A stretch of DNA of 64,000 nt, from contig KI535285.1 in NCBI GenBank assembly GCA_000488855.1, positions 100,476 through 164,475 on the forward strand. The letters run 5' to 3'. Source of the stretch: Eubacterium brachy ATCC 33089 (GTDB lineage: Bacteria; Bacillota; Clostridia; Peptostreptococcales; Anaerovoracaceae). Of this stretch, positions 12,120 to 21,939 are shown piece after piece. The position numbers were made by a program, and so were the translations under genes. Below the pieces are notes generated by a model. It saw nothing but the letters and a program-made list of their open reading frames with translations. It did not search any database and was not told the origin of the DNA. How positions within the stretch are numbered: the first letter of the stretch is position 1; each line of letters starts with the position of its first letter.

Positions 12120-15100
12120 TTAACCGGCAGGTAATTCATCTCCCATATTCAGCGAAAATATTTTGGATATCCCTCGTTCGGGCATTGTGACACCGTACAT
12201 TACATCTGCATGTTCCATGGTTGTCTTCTGATGTGTTATGAGAGTGAATTGGATGTTCTCAAACTTCTTCAAATAATTTGCAAATATGTGAATGTTGTTA
12301 TCATCCAATGCCGCCTCAACTTCATCCAGTATACAGCAAGGTGTCGGCTTCGTTTTCAACACTGCAAACATCAGTGCTATGGCAGTCATGGTCTTTTCTC
12401 CGCCGGACAACAGATTTATGTTTCTCAGCTGCTTTCCCGGGGGTTGTGCCGTTATGTCGATGGTGCTGTTCATAGGATCCTCGATGTTATCGATTTCCAA
12501 TTTTGCTGATCCTCCTCCGAAAAACTCGGTGAAAATCTCTTCAAAATATTCCCCTATGCTGTCAAAGCTGTTTTTAAATCTCTCTTTTATTATGTCATCC
12601 ATCTCACCTATGATATCTTCCAACTGTGATATGGATAGCTGTATATCCTTTCGCTGTTCCTTGAGAAATTCGTATCTGGTTTTCACTTCATCATATTCTT
12701 TAATCGCACCGATATTGATATCTCCCAAGGATTTAATTTTGCTTTTTACCTCTCTATTCTCTTTGATTGCACTGCTTATGGAAATGTCATCATCCCTCAG
12801 TTCAACAGCTTCCTGATATGATATTTCAAATTCATCCCAAATCTTGTTTTTCAAATTTTCAAGTTGAGTATCGAATTTTGCCAGTCTGAGATCCAGTTCA
12901 TACTTGCGACCTGCCAATTGATTCAGTTTATCTAAAACCTCTTCTCGTCGCTCCAAGTTTTTTTCATATGCCTTTTTTCGTTCCGCAACCTTGGATTTTT
13001 CAACGTTAATATCGTGGTTCAAACTGTTTTTTCTCATAGTCAGCGAAGTTACTTCCCTGTTTCTGCTCACGATTCCTTCTTTGATACCCTCCTCATCAAT
13101 CCTAAGATTTTCAAGCTGTTTTTCCTTATCTTCTAAATTCTCTTCGATATCTCTTGCGATTTCACGATTTCTTTCAACTAAGTTCCCTATGGAAGATATT
13201 TCATTTCTCACCTGGTTGGCTTTTATTCGCATATCAACCATTTGCTGAATTTTAGCCCTGTGCTCCTCTTTCAGAGCCTTCAGAAATTCACTCCGTTTCT
13301 CCAGACCTTTTTCCAACTCATCTATTTTCAGCTCTATTTTTTCAATCTCAATATTTTTCTCAACTATATCATCTGCGGTTTTTTTTCTATTCTCCCTGAG
13401 ATCTGCAAGATTTCTGCTTCTCTTTTCGTCTTCCTTCAATGCTATTTCGCACTTTATTTCCAGGCTTTCCAGTTGATTTCTCAAACGATTTTCAACATCG
13501 TTAAGCCGATCCAGCTCTTCGTTTTTTCCCGATAAAACCGTTTCCGTCGTTTCAATTTTTCCCTGAAGATCGGCACAATATCCATCTATTTTTTCAAGGG
13601 ATTCGCTGAGCTTTTCAATATCGCAACCAAGTTGATTTATCTCCTTTTTACGCTCCAGCACATTGTTTCCCTTGTTCTTATACGCTCCGCCGCTCATGGC
13701 TCCTGCACCGGACACCACGTCGCCGTCCAAGGTTATGTATCTGTATTTTCTTGAAATTCTCTGCATATCTATGGCGCTGTCAATGGTTTCTGCTATTACG
13801 GTTCCCCCCAACAAATACGACATCACTTTCTCATATTTCCTGTCAAATTTCACGGTATTCTCGCCATATCCTACAAAACCTTCGACATTTTCTATTCTGT
13901 CATCACCGAACTCATCTCTGCCTTTTACGGTCGTAAGAGGTAAAAACGTCACTCTGCCCGCTTTCTTTTCCTTGAGCAGTCTTATGGATTTTTTGGCGAC
14001 TGTCTCATCTTTGCATACTATGTTTTGCAATGAGGAGCCGAGAGCCGTTTCTATGGCTTTTTCCATTCCTTTCGGTACATCTATCAGGTTTGCCACGACA
14101 TCTTCGATTCCGCCTACATTTCTATTCATTACGAATTTTACACCGTAATTATAGCCCTCATATCCTTCTTCAAGGCCTTCCAGCGTCTTTTTCCTCGTGA
14201 AGAGCTTCTCGGTTTCTACGATAATTTTACGTTTTTCAACCTGTTTTTCATCGTATCTCCTGACGAAATCTGCCAAATGCTCCTTCTGTCTATCTATTTC
14301 TTTTCTCAAACGGCCGATTTCCGCCTTTGCTCCTTCATAATCGATATTTGCTTCTTTCAGTTCTCGTCTTATGTTTTCAGAATTTTGACGTTCCTGCTCA
14401 CCGGACACATCACGGTAATCTTTTTCGACGACTTTTGCAAAATTCTCCAGTCCGAACCTTTCGTTTATGAGAATGTTTCTGCTGTTGTTCAGAGAAAACA
14501 TATCCTGTTTCTCTTTTTCAAGCTCATGTTCAAGCTGTTCTATTTTCTCGTTTCCTACAGCTTCTTCATCTTCCATTCTGTCGAAATCCGAAAAATCTTC
14601 TTCATATTTCTTCTGCAAATGCGATTGTTCTCGGGCTAATTCCGATATGTTGTCCAATTCCGCCGTCAGCTTTTCCCTTAGCTCCAGCAACTCTCTGTTT
14701 ATTCTGAATCGATTATTTTCAATAGCTCTAAGCCTTTCTCTGCCTATGGTGTTTTCTCCAGCTTTGCTGTTTAAATCTTCATCCAGTCGGGCTAAACTCA
14801 GCATTTTTTCATCTAAATCAGCTTCCATATTCTGAATGTCATCCTTCATGCGAACAGTCTCGCTCTCAGCTTTTTCTTTCTCTCCAGTAAGACTCTTGAT
14901 ATCTCCTTCTATTTCTGATAAATCTTCCCTGAAAATCAAGGATTTCTCCTCGATATCCTCTATGTTCTTGACCGTTATATTTACTTCCAGTTCCTTGTAG
15001 CGATCTCTCAAGTTCAAATACTCTTTTGCTCTTTTACTTTCATCTTCCAAGCTGCCAATTCTGCTCTCAATTTCCAAGGTTATATCCTGTACTCTCTCCA

Positions 15101-15662
15101 TATTGGAAAAGGTTGCTTCAAGTTTTCTCTCAGCCTCGCTTTTCTTTGTTTTGTAACCGACTACCCCTGCAGTTTCTTCAAATATCTCTCTGATGCTGTC
15201 TTTTTTATTTGAAATTATTTCGGAAATTTTACCCTGTCCTATTAGAGAATATCCGTCCACACCTATTCCTGTATCTGCAAGCAACTCTCTGATATCTCTC
15301 ATCCTACAGGCGTTGTTGTTTATCGCATACTCGCTTTCGCCAGATCTGTACATTCTCCTGGTTATTGCCACCTCCGAAAAATCTACAGGTAAAAACTTGC
15401 TGCTGTTGTCGATTACCAAGGTGACTTCCGCCATTCCTCTCGATCTTCTGCTGGCAGTTCCGGCAAATATCACATCCTCCATTTTTCCGCCTCTCAAAAG
15501 ACGAGGACTCTGTTCTCCCAACACCCATCTGATGGCATCGCTTATGTTGCTTTTGCCGCTGCCGTTGGGTCCTACTACACATGTTATACCTCTGTCAAAT
15601 TCAATGATTACAGGTTCTGCAAAAGATTTGAACCCATGCATTTCTATTCGCTTAAAAAACAT
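12120..15662 (-). CDS. smc: Chromosome partition protein Smc
   Basis: A 1180-residue condensin ATPase that compacts and segregates the chromosome. The N-terminal head has Walker A GPNGSGKSN. Two long coiled-coil arms, very rich in Glu, Lys and Leu, flank the hinge domain at about residues 495-660 (EGYNYGVKFVM through SGAGAMSGG). The C-terminal head carries the signature LSGGEKTM and Walker B ILDEVEAALDD. Full length for the family. It starts 8 bases after rnc stops. The partner genes scpA and scpB are not in the window. Confidence 0.98.
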   Translation of the reverse strand: MFFKRIEMHGFKSFAEPVIIEFDRGITCVVGPNGSGKSNISDAIRWVLGEQSPRLLRGGKMEDVIFAGTASRRSRGMAEVTLVIDNSSKFLPVDFSEVAITRRMYRSGESEYAINNNACRMRDIRELLADTGIGVDGYSLIGQGKISEIISNKKDSIREIFEETAGVVGYKTKKSEAERKLEATFSNMERVQDITLEIESRIGSLEDESKRAKEYLNLRDRYKELEVNITVKNIEDIEEKSLIFREDLSEIEGDIKSLTGEKEKAESETVRMKDDIQNMEADLDEKMLSLARLDEDLNSKAGENTIGRERLRAIENNRFRINRELLELREKLTAELDNISELAREQSHLQKKYEEDFSDFDRMEDEEAVGNEKIEQLEHELEKEKQDMFSLNNSRNILINERFGLENFAKVVEKDYRDVSGEQERQNSENIRRELKEANIDYEGAKAEIGRLRKEIDRQKEHLADFVRRYDEKQVEKRKIIVETEKLFTRKKTLEGLEEGYEGYNYGVKFVMNRNVGGIEDVVANLIDVPKGMEKAIETALGSSLQNIVCKDETVAKKSIRLLKEKKAGRVTFLPLTTVKGRDEFGDDRIENVEGFVGYGENTVKFDRKYEKVMSYLLGGTVIAETIDSAIDMQRISRKYRYITLDGDVVSGAGAMSGGAYKNKGNNVLERKKEINQLGCDIEKLSESLEKIDGYCADLQGKIETTETVLSGKNEELDRLNDVENRLRNQLESLEIKCEIALKEDEKRSRNLADLRENRKKTADDIVEKNIEIEKIELKIDELEKGLEKRSEFLKALKEEHRAKIQQMVDMRIKANQVRNEISSIGNLVERNREIARDIEENLEDKEKQLENLRIDEEGIKEGIVSRNREVTSLTMRKNSLNHDINVEKSKVAERKKAYEKNLERREEVLDKLNQLAGRKYELDLRLAKFDTQLENLKNKIWDEFEISYQEAVELRDDDISISSAIKENREVKSKIKSLGDINIGAIKEYDEVKTRYEFLKEQRKDIQLSISQLEDIIGEMDDIIKERFKNSFDSIGEYFEEIFTEFFGGGSAKLEIDNIEDPMNSTIDITAQPPGKQLRNINLLSGGEKTMTAIALMFAVLKTKPTPCCILDEVEAALDDNNIHIFANYLKKFENIQFTLITHQKTTMEHADVMYGVTMPERGISKIFSLNMGDELPAG

Positions 15663-15670
15663 TATTTCTC

Positions 15671-16351
15671 CTAGTCATCTATCTTTTTCAAAGCAGCCTT
15701 TGCTGCGTTATTTTCCGCTTCTTTCTTGCTTTTTCCCGCACCTTCACCTATTACAGTTGAACGTGCAAAAACCGCTGCGTAAAATACCTTATTATGACTT
15801 TTACCTTCTTCTTTTACTATGGTGTACTTTAAGTTTCTCACATTTCGCTTATGCATAATTTCCTGCAATGCAGATTTGTAGTTTGTGTCCAGTTTTCCCA
15901 TAAATGCGTCATCTATGCACTGCTCAAACAGCTTTAATACGATTTTTCTTGTCACCTGATATCCTCCATCGAGAAAAATCCCACCGATTACAGCCTCCAA
16001 TGCATCTGCCAATATATTCTTCTTGCGTCTGCCACCGCACATCTCTTCCCCTCGTCCAAGGATTAAATGTCTACCTAAATTGAGATCGTTCGCCACTATC
16101 TCCAGAGACTCCGCTCTGACGATTTCAGATTTTAACTTTGCCAGTTTTCCTTCTTTTTCCGTCAACATTCTCTCATACAGCTCCTGAGTTACTATCAATC
16201 CCAATACGCTATCACCCAAGAATTCAAGCCGTTCATTGCATTCCCATCTCGGAATTCCCTCTTCTTTCGAAAATGAGCTGTGTGTCAATGCCTTTTTCAG
16301 AATTTCAGCATTTTTAAATTCGTATTTCAGCGCTTTTTCCAAACTGTTCAT
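15671..16351 (-). CDS. rnc: Ribonuclease III
   Basis: Double-strand-specific endoribonuclease that processes rRNA precursors and other structured RNAs. The catalytic signature ERLEFLGDSVL is near residue 38, the second acidic cluster (ADALEAVIGGIFLDGG) is near residue 115, and a C-terminal double-stranded-RNA-binding domain includes GKSKKEAENNAAKAAL. The frame opens at 16372, but AGGAGAGG sits seven bases before the ATG at 16351 and the family N-terminus (MNSLEKAL) begins there, so I use that start (226 residues). First gene of the block, behind a very good promoter. Confidence 0.96.
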   Translation of the reverse strand: MNSLEKALKYEFKNAEILKKALTHSSFSKEEGIPRWECNERLEFLGDSVLGLIVTQELYERMLTEKEGKLAKLKSEIVRAESLEIVANDLNLGRHLILGRGEEMCGGRRKKNILADALEAVIGGIFLDGGYQVTRKIVLKLFEQCIDDAFMGKLDTNYKSALQEIMHKRNVRNLKYTIVKEEGKSHNKVFYAAVFARSTVIGEGAGKSKKEAENNAAKAALKKIDD

Positions 16352-16385
16352 ACTATCCTCTCCTAGACACATTTTTACAGTCTAT

Positions 16386-16414
16386 ATTATACCTTGAAGA
16401 TGAAGATTAGTCAA
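16386..16414 (-). promoter_or_regulatory. Sigma-A promoter of the rnc-smc-ftsY-der-plsY-gpsA-miaB block
   Basis: TTGACT (16409-16414) and a perfect TATAAT (16386-16391) are spaced by 17 bases on the minus strand. The seven genes downstream are spaced 50 bases or less or overlap, so this probably serves all of them. Confidence 0.85.
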
Positions 16415-16535
16415 AGAATCAAAAGGAACCGCCCTCTGTACCTCACCCGTTTCTCGTGTTCAAGATTTCGTGATCAGCACACCACTGACAGTTCCTTTAC
16501 TCTGCAATAAATCTAGGTTCATCAATTTCATTTAG

Positions 16536-17159
16536 CTACTTTTCACATATGCAGGAGATCCAATGTTTTTCTTTCTCATTGTACGTTCGGATGTTTTTGA
16601 ATCCGGCTTCCTTTAGAAATTTCACCAACTCATCCTCTGTATATATGGACATTCCCTCGATGATCTCCTTCATTTTTTCGTCGTTTTCCGAATTTCCGTC
16701 GGCTTCGTTGCATATCATAAATTTACCGTTTCTCTTTAAAACCCTGTATACTTCCTTCAATGACTCTTTCATATCCGGCCAGAAGTAAACCGTTTCAAAT
16801 GCTGTAATCACGTCAAAATCCTCATCTTTCAACGGCAGCTCCATCACATTGCCCTGCAACACTTCGCATCGCCCCGTTTCAACGGCCTTTTTATTTTTCT
16901 TGCGTGCAATCTCTACGCTTACCTCGGCGTAATCCACGCCCACTGCTGTCCCCTTATCAGCTTTCTGCAGTATTATCGCCAAATTCGCTCCGCCGCCGCA
17001 GCCTATGTCGAGAACTCTGTCATTCTCTTTTATATCAAGATTTGAAAATCCCCATTTCGCAAGATGTCTGTGTCTTTCATTCATTCTGTTTATGACAAAC
17101 TTTCCACCGCTTCCCTGAGGCTTCTTTGCATTTTGGTAAAGTTCTTTGCTCATTCCCAT
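16536..17159 (-). CDS. Class I SAM-dependent methyltransferase, substrate unknown
   Basis: About 207 residues with a Methyltransf_11-type fold. Motif I is VLDIGCGGGANLA, followed by an acidic loop (GVDYAEVS), the motif-II region DFDVITAFETVYFW and the post-motif VLKRNGKFMICNEAD. An upstream in-frame TTG gives 214 residues, but AGGAG lies 8 bases before the ATG at 17159, so I chose that. It stands alone with its own promoter, between the rnc block and the surface protein gene. The family includes small-molecule and lipid methyltransferases; nothing here identifies the acceptor. Confidence 0.85.
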   Translation of the reverse strand: MGMSKELYQNAKKPQGSGGKFVINRMNERHRHLAKWGFSNLDIKENDRVLDIGCGGGANLAIILQKADKGTAVGVDYAEVSVEIARKKNKKAVETGRCEVLQGNVMELPLKDEDFDVITAFETVYFWPDMKESLKEVYRVLKRNGKFMICNEADGNSENDEKMKEIIEGMSIYTEDELVKFLKEAGFKNIRTYNEKEKHWISCICEK

Positions 17160-17220
17160 TTCAGTTTCTCCTATTTTCAACAGCTATATCTTCATGTATC
17201 ACATAATTTACGCATAACTT

Positions 17221-17249
17221 ATTCTATCACTAAATTGCACTTTTTCCAA
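17221..17249 (-). promoter_or_regulatory. Predicted promoter of the methyltransferase gene
   Basis: TTGGAA (17244-17249) and TAGAAT (17221-17226) on the minus strand with 17-base spacing, about 60 bases upstream of the ATG. Confidence 0.55.
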
Positions 17250-17320
17250 CTAAAAAGTACCTGTACAAACTGGTGAAATTTCTCTATCTGAAATTTTAAA
17301 ACTTCCTAATATGAACAATA

Positions 17321-17352
17321 GAGGACTTCTCATTTTCACATGAGAAATCCTC
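17321..17352 (-). terminator. Hairpin downstream of the surface protein gene, possible terminator
   Basis: Arms GAGGACTTCTCAT and ATGAGAAATCCTC pair at 12 of 13 positions around a 6-base loop. It lies about 110 bases after the stop of the fibril protein gene and before the methyltransferase promoter. There is no good T-run, so termination is uncertain. Nothing else is visible in 17250-17462. Confidence 0.4.
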
Positions 17353-17462
17353 TGAAGTTGTTAAATATTTTCTCTCACTTTCACCGATATTTCCAGGCGG
17401 TTTCAAAGCTGCAGAACAATGTTCGACTTAATGGAATTCTATTTTTCGAATTTACTCCTCTT

Positions 17463-20400
17463 TTATTTTGTATTTTTTCTGCGCTTGATACCCTTTAATA
17501 TCGACAAGCTTCCTGTCGCAACCATGAGCCATGCATAAAGATAGATATTTTCTCTATCTCCTGTCTTCGGTGGCTTTTTCATCTTCTTGAATTTATCAGC
17601 TTTGCCATCCAAAACTTCAGGTTGATAAGTCGCCCTTGCCGGCGTACCGTTTTCGTCATTTATTTGAATCATGACAGGGTCCACTTTGCCTACGTAATCC
17701 TTGTTCGGAGTAAAGATGATTTCACCCGTTTCCGGAACAACGGTAAACTTGCCCACTATCTTGCCTTTATATGTAGCGGCTACCGTAGTTTCATCGGTCA
17801 CTTTTCCATCTACAACAAATCTTGCGGGATTACCCTTACTCGCTTTCAGTTCACTGCCGTCTCCATTCCTAAATGTCGGCATGCCCTTTTGCTTTTCGTT
17901 CTTGTATCCGATGGATGTTGCATTTTCCCCTACCGGCGTAACAGGAATCACAGTAGGTGTATATTTAGCTGTCACAGTTGTTCCGTTGGAATCTGTCGCT
18001 TGAACCGTTACTCCATTCGCCTTTCCTACAAACTTCCTTTCCGGTACAAAGGTTACCCTTCCGGTCTTCGGATCTATGGTGTAAATACCTTCATTCGGCA
18101 CCGTAATCTTTTCTACCGGTTTTCCATATTTATCAATCAACGTATACGAATCAATTGTTGTGATGTTGCTACCCGGTTTAAACTTCGGAGTTCCTCTTTG
18201 GATTTCTCCTTGTTTTCCTGTAGATGTAACATCTTCTCCCGTCGGCACATCAGGTATCACAGTAGGAGTGTAGGTTGTTGTTGTGGATGTCCCGTTTTCA
18301 TCATATCCCTTTACAGTGACAGGTTTTGCAGTTCCAATAAACTTATTTTCCGGTACAAAAGTCACTTTTCCTGTCTTTGGATCTATGGTATACGTACCTT
18401 CTCCATCTACTGTGACTTTTTTAACATCATTACCCTTTTCGTCCACAAGGGTATAGGACTTCATAGGAACTTTACTGCTACCCGGTTTAAATTCAGGTGT
18501 TCCCGTTTGAGCTTCACCTTGCTTTCCTGTGGATACTGCCGATTTTGCCGTCGGAACAACTGGGGTAACTGTAGGCGTATAAGTTGCTCTCGCAGTTTTC
18601 CCGTGCTCATTTTTCACCTGAACTGTAATCGGATCCGGTGTTCCCACAAAGTCTTTTTCAGGGACGAAGGTCACTTTTCCTGTTGACGAATCCAATGTGT
18701 ATGTTCCTACCTGCTTTCCATTTTTCACTGCAGGTATGTCGGTCTTATCCGTTTCAACTCCGCCTACTACAATCTTTGCAGGATTCTTTTTGGAAGGACT
18801 CAACTTGCTTCCGTCTCCATTTTTAAATATAGGCGTTCCTGTCTGGATTTGTCCCTGCTCACCGATTGAAGTGACACCTTCTCCTACAGGAAGTGGCAAA
18901 ACAGTAGGTATATAAGTCGCCGTAGCAGTATTACCGTTTTCGTTGGTAGCCTTTACGGTTACGCCTTTTGTAACGCCCACAAAGTCTTTTTCAGGGGTAA
19001 ATGTAACCTTGCCCGTCATCTTATCGATTTTGTAAACTCCTTCTCCGTCAACAGTTACAGTATCAACCTTATCTCCTGTTTTAGGATCTACCAAGCTGTA
19101 CTCGGTAATTTTCACTCTATCATCGCTGGAGGTGAACTTCGGTGTTCCCGTTTGAGTTTCACCTTTGTACGCTGTTGAAACGGTATTTTCGCCTGTTAAG
19201 GTGACAGGAGTTACAATAGGTGTATATGTGGTTTCTGCCGTCGTTCCATTTTTGTCAGCTATCTGAACTCTAACCGACGGTGCTGTTCCCACGAAGTCTT
19301 TTTCCGGTGTAAACGTTATAACCTGGTTTTCCAACTTATAAGTTCCCACCTTTTTACCGTCTTTGCCTGTAACTTCCAGTTGAGACACTTTTTTACCGTC
19401 TTTATCGAGGAGAGTAATCGTAGATTTATCCAAATCCACGGATTTTTCACTTCCATCGCTCAAAGTAGCTTTGCCCTTTTCAAACAATTCGGAAGTTTCC
19501 TGCTTTTGCTGTTTACCCTGAACGTCCGTAGTCGTCGCCGGTTTTCCCGTAGGCACAACGGGAATGACAGTCGGCGTATAAGTTGCCGTCTTTACACTTC
19601 CGTTGGAGTCTGTCGCCTGAACAGTCACGCTCGGAGCAGTGCCTTTGTAGATTTTTTCAGGGGTAAAGGTCACTTCTCCCGTTTTATTATCTACAGTATA
19701 CTTACCGACATCCTTTACGGTGATAGAATCAACTTCTTTTCCGCCTTCTATCAACTTAAATTTATTAAAGGTTACCACATCGCTCTCTGAAGTAAATGTC
19801 GGCTTGCCTTTTTGCGTTTCTCCTTGAATGTCTTCACTCACTGCATTTTTGCTGGAAATTGCTGCCGGAGTCACCGTCGGCGTATACGTGGTCTCCGCTT
19901 TCGTTCCGTTTATGTCCTGCACTTGAACCTTAACCGGAGGTGCTGTTCCCACGAAGTCAGCCTCAGGATAAAATTTGATTTCTTCTCCTTTGAGAACGTA
20001 ACGCCCTATCCGCTTACCATTGCCATCGATCGCCGCAACCTCTTTTGTCTCCTTGCCGTCTGAATCGAGCAATGTAAGCGTCTTCTCGTCCAGTGGAACA
20101 TCTATGGTTCCATCTTCCGTCTTTTTAGTTCCCTTATTGAAATTAACACTGGTCGCATCTTCGTCGGTGCCGAATACCACCTTAGATGTTTGAACCTGTC
20201 CTTGTTTTCCGGTAGTCGATGACCTGTCCGCGGTCGGTTTCAAAGATTCTACAGGTATTTGGAAGTCTTCAACTTCTCCATCTTTCGCTATGCCTGTAGG
20301 ATTTTCCACATCTTTTGCCTCCGTCGCAATACGAACCCTTGCGTTCAATGTACCGGTCTCATTGACACCGGTTCTTTTGCCGAAATCCAAGGTCAACAAG

Positions 20401-21764
20401 CCATCCTTTGTAACTTTGGCTTTAACTTGCTCGGATTTGTCAAAAGTTCCATTTTGATCAAAATCAACCCATGCAGATACATTGGCTGAATCTGCTCCAT
20501 TTAATTTGGCAATGACTGAAAGTTTATACTCCTTATCTACACCTCGATAGAAAGTTGCATATTTCCCTCCTGTCAACTGTTCTTCGCCTTCATCACCTTT
20601 TATATTCAACGACTCATGATTATCATCGTATTTCCAATATTCTTCCGTGTTTTTAGCTGTTGAATCCGGATCCGGACGGACGGTTCCCAGCGAAGGAGAC
20701 TTGGCGTTTTTGTTCACTTCAACCGTTGCTTCTTCACGTTTATCCAGCGTTCCAAGTTTTGCCCCTGAAGTCGCAGATGGAATCAAATCGACAAAGTGTG
20801 CCGGATTTCCATAGCTGCTTTCTCCGTCGCTGGTATCAAACGGCACTAAAAAGCCCAATACGATACCCTGTGCACCACCCGACATGGTGTAAGCGGACAA
20901 GTTCTTCACGTTCCTCGTAGCAAAAATCGGTGCAAGCATGAAGTTCTCAGTCGTATACGGTCCAACCACTTTCGTGTCCTGACCTGCGTAAGGCTTATCG
21001 TTAACCACCGCATCGAATTTATATCCGCTGCTCTTATACCTATCACTGAACTTCTTCGGATCGCTAATCGGTTGTGTCGGTAACACTCCCGATCCCGATC
21101 TGGACATATCTATCAACCTGAACGGTTCTCCGTCAGTTGTAGCAACCACAGCCTCGCTTTCAGCAATGGATTCACCGTCGGCTACGAGAGCTTGTACGGG
21201 AACTTCTTTACCGTGAAACGTCGCGGAAAAAGAAAATGTAATTCCTATATCCATATTGTTTTCTTTCGGCTGCAGAATCGTTTGATAGCCCAGCGTGTCG
21301 TAACCCGATTCCCTGTAAAGCCTGTTAAACGACGATGTCGCAGTTTTCGGGTAAAACTTCGACTCCTTGTTGCTGTCCATCTTTGCATTGGTTGCATTCG
21401 GATCATAATTTGTATCATTCAAATTGTACCCGAGTTTTTTCAATCTGTCACGATACACATCCGTCGACCTGAAAGGTGCCAGTTTCGTTACCGTCACAGT
21501 TATGTTATATCCTTCCACCGGTGAAACAACCAATTTCGTACCTACTTGAATTGAACCGTCTTTAGCAAGGTTTGTCGCCTTGCTCCAGTCTGCAAAATAA
21601 ATCAGATTTCTCAATTTTGCGGATTCTTTAAAGGTTCCGTTCTTCTTCGCATAGACTCCACCTGTGCTTTGCATTTCTGAACTTTCAGCATGAACTGTTT
21701 TGAACGAAAAAGCACTGATGACCAGCAACAGCGACAGAACTGATGCAAGCATTCTTTTTTTCAT
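17463..21764 (-). CDS. CshA-like wall-anchored fibril adhesin
   Basis: A 1433-residue secreted surface protein. Signal peptide at residues 1-26 (KK then a hydrophobic core, cleavage likely after VHA). A non-repetitive N-terminal region (about 27-510) contains QGIVLGFLVPFDTSDG, as in the CshA non-repeat domain, and a GEVEDF motif near residue 497 typical of surface GEVED domains. Eight CshA-type repeats of about 100-125 residues follow (513-1385), most ending TYTPTV. The C-terminus has PPKTGD near residue 1398, a hydrophobic helix and RRKNTK, the layout of a sortase signal although the first motif residue is Pro rather than Leu. CshA of Streptococcus gordonii binds fibronectin; binding here is inference. 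The ATG follows AGAGAGG. Confidence 0.9.
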   Translation of the reverse strand: MKKRMLASVLSLLLVISAFSFKTVHAESSEMQSTGGVYAKKNGTFKESAKLRNLIYFADWSKATNLAKDGSIQVGTKLVVSPVEGYNITVTVTKLAPFRSTDVYRDRLKKLGYNLNDTNYDPNATNAKMDSNKESKFYPKTATSSFNRLYRESGYDTLGYQTILQPKENNMDIGITFSFSATFHGKEVPVQALVADGESIAESEAVVATTDGEPFRLIDMSRSGSGVLPTQPISDPKKFSDRYKSSGYKFDAVVNDKPYAGQDTKVVGPYTTENFMLAPIFATRNVKNLSAYTMSGGAQGIVLGFLVPFDTSDGESSYGNPAHFVDLIPSATSGAKLGTLDKREEATVEVNKNAKSPSLGTVRPDPDSTAKNTEEYWKYDDNHESLNIKGDEGEEQLTGGKYATFYRGVDKEYKLSVIAKLNGADSANVSAWVDFDQNGTFDKSEQVKAKVTKDGLLTLDFGKRTGVNETGTLNARVRIATEAKDVENPTGIAKDGEVEDFQIPVESLKPTADRSSTTGKQGQVQTSKVVFGTDEDATSVNFNKGTKKTEDGTIDVPLDEKTLTLLDSDGKETKEVAAIDGNGKRIGRYVLKGEEIKFYPEADFVGTAPPVKVQVQDINGTKAETTYTPTVTPAAISSKNAVSEDIQGETQKGKPTFTSESDVVTFNKFKLIEGGKEVDSITVKDVGKYTVDNKTGEVTFTPEKIYKGTAPSVTVQATDSNGSVKTATYTPTVIPVVPTGKPATTTDVQGKQQKQETSELFEKGKATLSDGSEKSVDLDKSTITLLDKDGKKVSQLEVTGKDGKKVGTYKLENQVITFTPEKDFVGTAPSVRVQIADKNGTTAETTYTPIVTPVTLTGENTVSTAYKGETQTGTPKFTSSDDRVKITEYSLVDPKTGDKVDTVTVDGEGVYKIDKMTGKVTFTPEKDFVGVTKGVTVKATNENGNTATATYIPTVLPLPVGEGVTSIGEQGQIQTGTPIFKNGDGSKLSPSKKNPAKIVVGGVETDKTDIPAVKNGKQVGTYTLDSSTGKVTFVPEKDFVGTPDPITVQVKNEHGKTARATYTPTVTPVVPTAKSAVSTGKQGEAQTGTPEFKPGSSKVPMKSYTLVDEKGNDVKKVTVDGEGTYTIDPKTGKVTFVPENKFIGTAKPVTVKGYDENGTSTTTTYTPTVIPDVPTGEDVTSTGKQGEIQRGTPKFKPGSNITTIDSYTLIDKYGKPVEKITVPNEGIYTIDPKTGRVTFVPERKFVGKANGVTVQATDSNGTTVTAKYTPTVIPVTPVGENATSIGYKNEKQKGMPTFRNGDGSELKASKGNPARFVVDGKVTDETTVAATYKGKIVGKFTVVPETGEIIFTPNKDYVGKVDPVMIQINDENGTPARATYQPEVLDGKADKFKKMKKPPKTGDRENIYLYAWLMVATGSLSILKGIKRRKNTK
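17613..20228 (-). repeat. Eight tandem CshA-type repeats within the fibril protein
   Basis: Each unit begins around P(T/V)G-ENxTS-GKQGExQTG, has a G-x-Y-x-(I/L)D-x-x-TGKVTF(T/V)PEKDFVG core and ends ATYTPTV(T/I)P. By internal insertions they fall into three sub-types. In order from the N-terminus they read C-A-C-A-B-A-A-B. Type B carries an extra NGDGS-KL block, type C an extra LxLLDxDGK block, and type A is the short form. The units are diverged in DNA sequence, so this is an old array. Confidence 0.85.
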
Positions 21765-21939
21765 TTATTTTACCTCTCTAATTACATCGATCGGCACAAA
21801 AATCCAACTTACCGCTGACTCACCATATGTTCTTTAACTAGCATCATTTTTGCACCTGCATTGCACAATGCTCTTTGCATAAAGCTCCATATTTTCGTCT
21901 CTATATGCAAATGCATATTACACAATCTTTTCAAAGATA

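Noticed and set aside
17613..20228. CRISPR array or other DNA-level repeat
   Set aside because: The periodicity is in the protein (about 100-125 residues) and the DNA copies are diverged and in frame, so these are coding repeats. No CRISPR array was seen anywhere in the window.
21903..21918. Palindrome ATATGCAAATGCATAT between the fibril gene and membrane paralogue A
   Set aside because: Short and AT-rich, overlaps no promoter I can see and has no T-run; chance is a sufficient explanation.
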